Positions 9,918-18,264 of a stretch of DNA of 64,000 nt are shown here, piece after piece (the stretch's first letter is position 1; the number at the start of each line of letters is the position of its first letter). Made by a program: the position numbers and the translations under genes. The notes below the pieces were generated by a model. That model saw only the letters and a list, made by a program, of their open reading frames with translations. It was not told the origin of the DNA and searched no databases. The stretch comes from Anthoceros angustus (taxonomy: Eukaryota > Streptophyta > Anthocerotopsida > Anthocerotales > Anthocerotaceae): NCBI GenBank assembly GCA_010909165.1, contig MU008175.1:1045370-1109369 (forward strand), written 5' to 3'.

Positions 9918-12900
9918 GTGTCAGACTATTCGGCTAATTCCGAGATTGGAACTTGGAGAAAATTCGTTCGAGAGGGTCAGCTCGTCAAGGCTATTGCAGC
10001 ATTGGACTTCCTGGTCGAGAGAGGTTCTTACGTGTCAGCATCGTTGTTCCACCGACTACTCAGACGATGCACTGCACGTAAGGATCTGGTTCTTGGAAGG
10101 GGTGTTCACGATCTTGCTTTTAAGAGTGGGTATGGGTCTTCTGCATTCTTGGCCAATCACATCATCCGCATGTACGCATCCCTTGGAAAGCTGCTGGAGG
10201 CAACACAGGCATTTGCAGAAGTAGCTGTACCAGACACGTTCATGTGGGTCTCCCTTATTTCAGCACACACTGAACACGGTCGCTCCAGGCAGGCTCTACA
10301 CCTGTACAGACAGATGCGAGAAGCAAGTGTTAATGCAGATAACCACGTGTTTATGGCAGTCCTCAATGCATGCGCTAGTGCTGCAGATTTGGCATCGGGC
10401 AAGCAGGTCCATGCAGATATTCTGCGGTCTGCAATTGAGCCCGACGTATCTGTTGGCAACTGCTTGGTGGACATGTATGCAAAGTGTGGCAGCCTGGAGG
10501 ATGCTCACAGGGTCTTTGACAGTTTGTCCTCCAAAGATGTGGTGACTTGGACTACTATGATCTCCGCATTTTGTCAGCAGGGGCTTGCACAAGAATCCCT
10601 CAATCTTTACGCAACCATGCAAGAGGGCATCATTCCAGCTAATCGTGTTACATTTGTGTGCCTACTAAAAGCATGTGCCGGAATAAGAGCTTTACATGAG
10701 GGTAGACGGCTTCATTTTGAGATTATAGACAGAGGTCTAGAAGTTGATCCACTCGTGGGCAGCAGCCTGGTTGATATGTATGCAAAATGTGGCAGCCTGG
10801 ATTATGCTCGTACAGTCTTTGACAGGTTGCCGACGAAAGATGTTGTCACATGGACTACTATGATTGTCGGATATGTGGAGCACGGCTTTGGTCGAGAGTC
10901 GCTTATCCTATATGCTGTCATGCAGCAAGAGGGCGTCATCACAGCTGACTGTGTTATGTATTGCTGCCTTTTGAAAGCATGTGCTAGCATTGGGGCCCTA
11001 CATGAGGGTAAGAAGATTCATGCCCAAATGCAGGAAAGTGGTCTGGACGTTGACGTGGTTATGGGTAATTGCCTGGTTGATATGTATGCAAAATGTGGCA
11101 GCTTGGAGGATGCTCGCATAGTGTTTGACAGTTTGACCACAAAAGATGTGGTTTTATGGACCACTATGATTTCCACTTACTGTCAGCATGGACTTGGTGT
11201 AGAATCTCTCCATCTTTATAGAAGGATGCAGCAGGAAGGCATCTGCCCTGCAGATAACATCACATTTTCCTGCCTTTTAAAAGCGTGTGCTAGCATTGGA
11301 GCTTTACATGAGGGAATGGAGCTTCATTCCCAGATAGAGAAACGAGGTCTGGAAGCTGACATTGTCATTGGCAACGCTCTTGTGGATATGTATGGGAAAT
11401 GTGGGAGCATTGGCAAGGCTCGCCAAGTATTTGATAATCTACCTTCAAAAGATGTTGTGACGTGGAATTCAATGCTTGTGGGATACGCTGAGCACGGGTT
11501 TGCCCAAGAATCCCTCTCTCTCCATGCAAGTATGCAGCAAGAGGGCATCACTTGTGCTGACAGTGTTACTTTTATGTCTCTCCTGAAAGCATGTGGCAGC
11601 ATTGGAGCTCTACATCAAGGGAAGAATATTCATTCTCAGATTCAGGTTCAAGGGCTGGGAATAGATCCGGCTGTTGGCAGCAGCTTGGTGGACATGTATG
11701 CAAACTGTGGGAGCTTAGAGGATGCCCGCACAGTATTTGATCAATTGCCTCGAAAAGATGTGGTGACCTGGACTGCCATGATTGCTGGGTACGCTCAGCA
11801 AGGGCTTGGTCATGAATCACTTTATCTGTATGCAGAAATGCAGAAGGAGGGTATAACTTCAGCTGATCATGTGACATTTGCCGCCCTTTTGAAGGCTTGT
11901 GCTAGTGTTGCAGCACTAAACAAGGGAAAGCAGCTTCATTCCCACATCCAGGACCTAGGATTACTGCCTAATCTGGTTATAGGCAACTGCCTGGTGGACA
12001 TGTATGTAAAATGTGGGAGCATAGAGGAGGCTCGTCAAGCATTTGACAGATTGCACACAAGAGATGTGGTGACATGGACTTCACTAATATCTGGTTATGC
12101 TCAGTGTGGTTTTGGTGAAGTAGCCCTTACTCTATATGCAAAGATGCAAGAGGAGGGTCTAATTCCAGCAGACCACGTTACATTTGCCTGCCTTTTGAAA
12201 GCATGTGCTAGCAGTGGGGCATTGCACCAGGGAAGGCAGCTTCATTCCCAAATTCAGGACCTAGGATGGCAAGCTGATGTCGTCCTCAGCAATGGCCTGC
12301 TAGACATGTATGCCAAATGTGGCAGCATCGTAGAGGCTCGAAAAGTGTTTGACAGTATGCCCACAAGAGATGTGATAACATGGACTTCCATGATTGCTTG
12401 CTATGCTGAGCAGGGGTTTGGTCAGGATGCCCTCATGCTATATTCAGGAATGGAACAGGAGAGTGTTTCTCCGGATCATATTACGTTTGTCTGCCTTCTA
12501 AAAGCGTGTGCCAGTCTTGGAGAGTTGAATCAGGGTAAGAAGCTTCATACTCAGATAAGGAACCAAGGACTAGAGGCTGATGTGCTTGTTGGTTTGGTGG
12601 ACATGTACGCAAAATGTGGGAGTTTAGAGGACTCTTGCGATGTGTTCAACAGATTGCCAACAAGGGATGTGGTGTCTTGGAATGCCATGATTGCTGCCTA
12701 CGCCCAGCATGGGTCTGGTCGGGAAGCTGTGCAATGTTACGAGAAAATGCAGCTGGCGGGTGTTAAGCCTGACAAAGTAACGTTTCTTTCTCTTCTCTGT
12801 GCATGCAGCCATGCTGGACTAGTGGACGAAGGTGTTGGGTTCTTCGAGTCCATGTGCCGGGACTACCACATAGCTCCAGAGATGGAGCATTATGTCAGCA

Positions 12901-13310
12901 TTGTAGACCTCTATGGTCGTGCAGGATGCTTTTCAAGGGTGGAACATTTAATTTCAACAATACCAACTCAGCCAGACCTTGCAATCTGGTTGTCTTTATT
13001 GGGGGCCTGCCGGAAGTATGGAAATGTAGTGCTGGGAGAGCAGGCCTTTCATTGTGCAGTGCATCTGGAGCCCAAGCACGCTGCATCTTATGTATTGATG
13101 TCACAAATTTATGCTGAGGCAGGGCTTGTAGACCTTGCCCTGGAAGTGCACGTATTACGACAGAAGGAAGGTGCATTGAAGATGCCTGGTGAAACCTGGA
13201 TCAAGCATGGGCAGGAAGTGCACAGATTCGTAGTAGGAGACACCCTGCACCCAGAGCATAAGCAAGTCTATGATCTGTTGGAGGAGTTAAACTTGATATT
13301 GAAGGGTTGA
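9918..13310 (+). CDS. PLS-class PPR protein, E/E+ type, no DYW (PPR-2)
   Basis: A single-exon 1130-residue PPR protein. After the N-terminal cap (ARKDLVLGRGVHDLAFKSG, NHIIRMYASLGK) there are eight L-S-P units, each with a VDMYAKCG-type S motif and a KDVVTWTTMI/NSMI-type P motif. Then come LLCACSHAGLVDEG, VDLYGRAG, and the E/E+ tail (GACRKYGN, SQIYAEAG, MPGETWIKHGQEVHRFVVGD, HPEHKQVYDLLEEL). The eighth S motif lacks two residues: VLVGLVDMYAKCG where siblings have VxxGNCLVDMYAKCG, an in-frame six-base deletion. Expected role is organellar RNA recognition, with editing requiring a separate DYW protein. The 3' end converges on the phosphofructokinase gene 338 bp away. Confidence 0.92.
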   Translation: MSDYSANSEIGTWRKFVREGQLVKAIAALDFLVERGSYVSASLFHRLLRRCTARKDLVLGRGVHDLAFKSGYGSSAFLANHIIRMYASLGKLLEATQAFAEVAVPDTFMWVSLISAHTEHGRSRQALHLYRQMREASVNADNHVFMAVLNACASAADLASGKQVHADILRSAIEPDVSVGNCLVDMYAKCGSLEDAHRVFDSLSSKDVVTWTTMISAFCQQGLAQESLNLYATMQEGIIPANRVTFVCLLKACAGIRALHEGRRLHFEIIDRGLEVDPLVGSSLVDMYAKCGSLDYARTVFDRLPTKDVVTWTTMIVGYVEHGFGRESLILYAVMQQEGVITADCVMYCCLLKACASIGALHEGKKIHAQMQESGLDVDVVMGNCLVDMYAKCGSLEDARIVFDSLTTKDVVLWTTMISTYCQHGLGVESLHLYRRMQQEGICPADNITFSCLLKACASIGALHEGMELHSQIEKRGLEADIVIGNALVDMYGKCGSIGKARQVFDNLPSKDVVTWNSMLVGYAEHGFAQESLSLHASMQQEGITCADSVTFMSLLKACGSIGALHQGKNIHSQIQVQGLGIDPAVGSSLVDMYANCGSLEDARTVFDQLPRKDVVTWTAMIAGYAQQGLGHESLYLYAEMQKEGITSADHVTFAALLKACASVAALNKGKQLHSHIQDLGLLPNLVIGNCLVDMYVKCGSIEEARQAFDRLHTRDVVTWTSLISGYAQCGFGEVALTLYAKMQEEGLIPADHVTFACLLKACASSGALHQGRQLHSQIQDLGWQADVVLSNGLLDMYAKCGSIVEARKVFDSMPTRDVITWTSMIACYAEQGFGQDALMLYSGMEQESVSPDHITFVCLLKACASLGELNQGKKLHTQIRNQGLEADVLVGLVDMYAKCGSLEDSCDVFNRLPTRDVVSWNAMIAAYAQHGSGREAVQCYEKMQLAGVKPDKVTFLSLLCACSHAGLVDEGVGFFESMCRDYHIAPEMEHYVSIVDLYGRAGCFSRVEHLISTIPTQPDLAIWLSLLGACRKYGNVVLGEQAFHCAVHLEPKHAASYVLMSQIYAEAGLVDLALEVHVLRQKEGALKMPGETWIKHGQEVHRFVVGDTLHPEHKQVYDLLEELNLILKG

Positions 13311-13647
13311 GGGCGTTCCGTACTAAAACAGCACATGGAGTTTGTGTGCACAAGGTGGTTTTCCATCTGTCGCAAATTTTAAAATGCCATCAAGCTAGTG
13401 GGAAGGACTGCTTGGACGAAGATCATTTTGTCATATGGGTCAAATATTGCCGCTGAACTGATGGATGCATGCAGTCGAACCACGAGCAGTAATAAGTTGA
13501 TGATAGTAGCTGGTAAATGTGTTCCGCTGATAGATTGCTTGTAGCCCCATGTGCAGCCCGGCACATTCATCACGCATTATGAAGAGAGTGAGCAGTAATA
13601 TGGGTGCCCTTCTGGATGACCATAGCCTGGTTGGTGGCGGGCTAGTA
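13311..13647. other. Convergent 3' spacer between PPR-2 and PFK
   Basis: It holds the 3' untranslated sequences of two convergent genes. No feature is recognised beyond that. Confidence 0.4.
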
Positions 13648-16600
13648 TCAAAACTTGCAGGGATTCCCTGTGAGCGTCCTGACCGAGGGCACAAGTGGTA
13701 CGTGCATTCTGGCCTCAAGCACATCAGGGTGCAGTAACAAGAGACCTCCAGACCAACGAGCAGTATTGTGGGGCGTTGGAGGCAGCCTGAATTGTGCTAC
13801 ACGTTCATCTTGTATGACCCCAGCATATGTTAGAAATATTGCCTGTAGAGCCTTCGCACCTGTGAGTTCACTGTACCAAGATGCAATTTTAGGATATAAT
13901 GCTTGGACCAATGTCTCTCCTCCAGCTTCCCATATTCGTTTGTGCACAGCGACAGTGGGCCACTCGAAGACTCCCTCTGAGACTTGGACAACTCCTACAC
14001 ATTCACTAGGCTTCCCTTTGCAGTAATGAAGAAAGACTTTGACCTCCACATCCCCTGAAATTGGCTGCGTTTTCATCCGACATCCTGGTTTCTTCCGACA
14101 AGTATAATCATATGGCCTTGCGGCAGGAGCTGTTGCAGGTCTGCCTGAAGCATATATAGGTGGAGGTGAGCCATCCAACGTGCCATGCAGGTAACCAGGA
14201 GGCGATGGAGGTCTGGAACACGGCGGTGATGGTGATTGGCCTCTGGAACATGGCGGGGATGGTGATTGGTCTCTGGTTGGCGGTGATGGTGATTGGTCTC
14301 TGGAACATGGCGGTGATGATGATTTGTCTCTGGAATATGGCGGTGATGATGATTTGTCTCTGGAACACGGCGGTGATGGTGATTTGTCTTTCCTGTTGTG
14401 CAGATCCTGCTGGGGCGGTTGTGATGCACCTTTGGCTCCAGGAGAACAAGATGTGGGTTTGTATGCACTAGGAGGGGCAGCAGCAGAAGGATCTGTGGGT
14501 TTAGCAGCAGAAGGGCAAGGAGTGGGTTTGCCACCCTGCGTGCTATGCAGGTGACAAGGGGGCGATGGATGTCTGGAATAGGGCGGTGATGATGATTTGT
14601 CTTCCTTATTGTGCAGCTCGCAAGGGCGCGATGGTGATTTACTGTTGGCAGCAGGAGGCCAAGGTGTGTGTTTGCCTGCAGTGGGAGGGGCAGCAGACGA
14701 AGGACATGCGGGTTTGGCAGCAGAAGGGCAAGGAGTGGATTTGGCTGTAGGAGGAGGGGAGGAAGATTTGGCAGCAGGAACAGGTGTAGGTTTCGCAGAA
14801 TTCACAGACGGGGTCACTGCAGCTGCAGCTGTTGCAGGTCGAGTCAATTGATTGCTGGGTGGAGTGTTACAGAAATCTGGCTGTCCTGTAGATGTCACAC
14901 AACGGTGCCACATATTGCTGTTTGGATCTACAAAGCGGGAATGCTTGATAACAATTGGAATTGGCAGGAGGCAGTAGTGAGTATTGACTAAACCCACAGT
15001 CACGTTGGAGTACCCGGCAAATGCAGCATGAACCTGCAGAACACCCATACAAACATGATTTCTGTTGGACCTCTCATGAAGAACAGCATAGCCTGACGTC
15101 GTCTTTGACCGTATCAAACGCAGCAACATTTGTCTTACTGCATTCTGCCCCAACACACTGCAGAAAATGTGGTCCGCCGAGTTACAAGGCCTAGCTCGAA
15201 TCATGTACGTGGGATCTATGTACTTCACGTCTGCTGACATTTTTATTTTACTGAAATAGGCTTTCACCTATAAGCAGAGTGTCAATGCAGTAACGAGCTT
15301 GCGAAACAATTTCAGTTGCAACCGGGTTCAGAAGCACAAATCCGGTCTTTTGGATCTAACTTCTTGCTTCTCAAACTGATCGATCGCTAACCTGGCTGTA
15401 GAACCATTTGCCAACATCTGCTAAGACTGTGTTTCCTGACGCATCGACAGCCCCCGTCTTCTCAAGAAGATCCTGCAGTGTTAGGCGCTAGCGTGACAAT
15501 TGGCTGCATATCGACTGACTCAACTTGCATTTGTTTTCGTGTGAACAGATGCGCAAGAACCATTCAAACCGCAAGAGCACCTGTCCGGCACCTTCTGCAA
15601 CCACAACAACACAAATGCCATTCCTTTCCAGTCTTTTTTTCATGAAAGCTAGCACGCCGTTGTTGCCGTCCATCACAAATGGTACCTGCAGGATCACGAG
15701 AGCGAAAATGGTAGAAACTCAGACCGTTTGCAGCAGGGGACACGAATACTATCAAGATCTTACCTCAGGAATGAGAACCACGTCAACTTGGCCACTTGCC
15801 AGTGTAGCATGCATGGCTATGAAACCACTGTGCCTTCCCATGAGTTTTACAATGCCTACACCATTGAAAGCGCTAGAGGCCTAACAAAACGCAACTGAGC
15901 ATAAATCAACATCGCAGTGGACATAGTTCTGCACTGGATTAACAGTACAACAAGTTGCATCCCTGCACTCCACTAATCAAGGCAATAGGGACAGCACCTC
16001 CACATAAGCAGCATTTATGGCACGTTGAGCCTCCTCAACAGCTGTGTCGAAACCAAAGCTTTTATCAACCAGAAGAAAATCATTATCAATGGTCTTGGGC
16101 ACACCTACAACAGCTAGCTTCAACTTGCGTGCCCAGACCTAGCACATTAGCAGTTGGTCTTAAAATTTTAACATGGGTCATTAACCTGACCGAAGCTTCT
16201 GCTCTTGACGTGCGGCGACTGAAGTTTTTAGCACTTACTTCCTTGAAGATAGCATTTGCCCCGGCATGTGAACCATTACCACCGATGACGAAAAGCATGT
16301 TAATCTTCCATGCCTACAGTAAAACTAAAGACAATTGAAAATTTCCAATCAGGAAATGCTAGGCAACTCCACCAGAACCAAGGCTCTCGCACACCTCTAA
16401 TTTATCGACTAACTCGGAAATTTTGGGGCCACCACGAGTTACACCCAAAAAGCTGCCCCCTTGCATGTTGATCCGTTGCACTACCTTTCTGTTCAGCTGC
16501 ATATGTTACAGCTTAAAACTTGTACAATGCCTTGGGCAAGTGATCACAATCAGAACTTCCGCAAAGGAATCACAAGCATGCAAGCAAGGATGAGCTTACA

Positions 16601-17580
16601 GCAATGGGTGGTAGCTTGGGGTCGGAGAATCCACGGAACCCATACTGAATACCCAGGATTTGACTAACACCATAGATCTCCAACGTGTACACAATCTGCA
16701 TCACAGACATCTGATGCATCACATAACATTCCTTCAGCAGCTTCAGACTAGGGAACAAGTGTGGTGAATGTCACTGAGTCTACCTGACGAATGACATCAT
16801 TAAGACCGGGACACAGCCCACCAGAGGTAAGGATGGCAGCCTTCACCTGGCAAAGAGCACTGTTAGACTTGAAAGGAGACTTGAAAGGATGAGAAAATGT
16901 GACGGAAGGACAAAACCATGGAGAACAGAATACAGTATGCACATACGCACTTCGTCTGGGCGAAAATATATCCATGCCCGTGGGCCTGCACGTCGAGCCC
17001 TGGAGCAAGATGAAGCAGGAATTACGAAAGGAAAGCAACCAGAGAAGAATAATCCTCATGTCAGCACGTGGAACGCAGCACACGAACCACATGGGCCTGA
17101 ATTGCCACTCCCCATTCTCATCATTCTCAATGCCAGCAGAAGTTGGGTGGCCATAGTGCACAACCTAGAAGACAGGTTGATGCGGTTGTCAGAACATTTG
17201 TGCAAGCACCGCACCTTGTTGCATTTCTGCGAAACGGGCCCTCAGCTATACAGCCGTCACCTTGACTGTACCTTAACAAGAACACGATCCTCATCATGCA
17301 CAAACAGTCTCCCCATGTCATGCCTATCTGGTCTTGGTGGGCTGGACACCCCATCTGGCAAAGGTGCTCTGGTACATCATGAAAGAAACTGTGAGAAACA
17401 AATGCATGCCGCAATCTGCACTTCATGCAAATGAAGCCTGGATGTATACCCGCTTTTAGTCCTATACGTTGATTCAAGCCGTCCCAGGCCAAGATAGTCC
17501 CCCAAGTGAGGCAACTCGAACGCGTCATCGGACTTTTTAGGCAACGACAGCTCTTCCTCCAGCGCACTCTTTCTCCCCAT
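13648..17580 (-). CDS. PFK: Plant ATP-phosphofructokinase with Pro-rich linker and extra C-terminal domain
   Basis: ATP-dependent 6-phosphofructokinase fold: phosphorylates fructose 6-phosphate in glycolysis, probably cytosolic since no transit peptide is seen. The start at 17580 follows an in-frame stop; exons 1 and 2 are 17580-17468 and 17368-17272, and further short exons run leftwards. Recognisable in order: [175 protein letters not shown]. The match is to the AtPFK2/5 type. GGNG replaces the usual GGDG. Plant PFKs end just after STGQPDF; here the frame continues about 390 codons through a Ser/Pro-rich repeat (about 14830-14130) and a 150-residue C-terminal segment I do not recognise. The last PFK exon contains a stop-free 105-nt intron (15138-15034). 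Confidence 0.85.
14130..14830 (-). repeat. Ser/Pro-rich repeat linker inside the PFK reading frame
   Basis: On the minus strand the frame encodes repeats of about ten residues, of the forms [12 protein letters not shown] and [12 protein letters not shown], plus longer [11 protein letters not shown]-type units. At DNA level the core 14180-14400 is a tandem array of about 27-30 bp units (ggcggtgatgatgatttgtc type on the plus strand). All copies keep one open frame over about 700 bp. Such Ser-Pro-Pro stretches resemble flexible or phosphorylated linkers or hydroxyproline-rich sequence; which applies cannot be told from sequence. Confidence 0.75.
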
Positions 17581-18264
17581 CTCCAGTGCTCGAGAAGCAA
17601 GCTACACAACCACTCAGCGGAAACAGGGGTTCCTGTCCTGCGCATGCTCATCTCTGCCCAACGCAAGAAGGATCCAGTCCGGCTGCCGCTGCTGCCCTCT
17701 GAAGGCAATCCTTTGAGATTGGCTGCTCCCCCAAAGTCTGCTTTTGTCCGTCATCATATCACGACAAAATCTCCATCCAGATTTCCCAGGGTCCGACCAT
17801 CCCCATTGTGGCCGAACCACAGAAAATTGCATCCTGCACACAACTCCGTGGCCACTAAACCCACCAGCGATTGCCTCCAGTTTGATACAGACAAGCATCT
17901 CACTGATCGACCACACCGCACCGGCGAGACGCGCGCATTGCAGCAGCCGGCGTGGGTTCAGCTAACTCCGGGCTCACTTTCCTCTAACTTCCAAGCCACC
18001 TGAAAAATCTCGGTCGTCTCCCACCTGCCTGGCAGAAATGGTGGAGCATGGCACGGTGACGGAAAGGCCGTGGTGCTTCTGAGGATGATCAGAGGTGGCA
18101 GTTTGGGTGGCCATTTGGCTGTGTTGCTCAAAGTGCCCATGAAATCCGGTACGGAGGAATGCTGCAGGCATGCATCATGGTGGCAATGCCAGTTCAGCAG
18201 CTCCTCCGTTGAGGTAATCCATGTCCTTGCTGTGGGTCCATGAAAGAGACGCGGTTGACGTTGG
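17581..18264. promoter_or_regulatory. Divergent spacer between PFK and PPR-3
   Basis: 684 bp between divergent starts. It should contain both promoters and 5' leaders. No distinct element is identified. Confidence 0.35.

Noticed and set aside
9918-13310. Regular repeats with fixed spacing that might be taken for a CRISPR-like or satellite array
   Set aside because: The period of about 300 bp stays in one long open frame and matches PPR L-S-P units; it is coding repeat structure.
13648-14100. The domain after the Pro-rich linker as a separate gene
   Set aside because: No independent start, promoter or splice acceptor is evident, and the frame is continuous with the PFK exon; kept as one gene, with transcript evidence named as the test.
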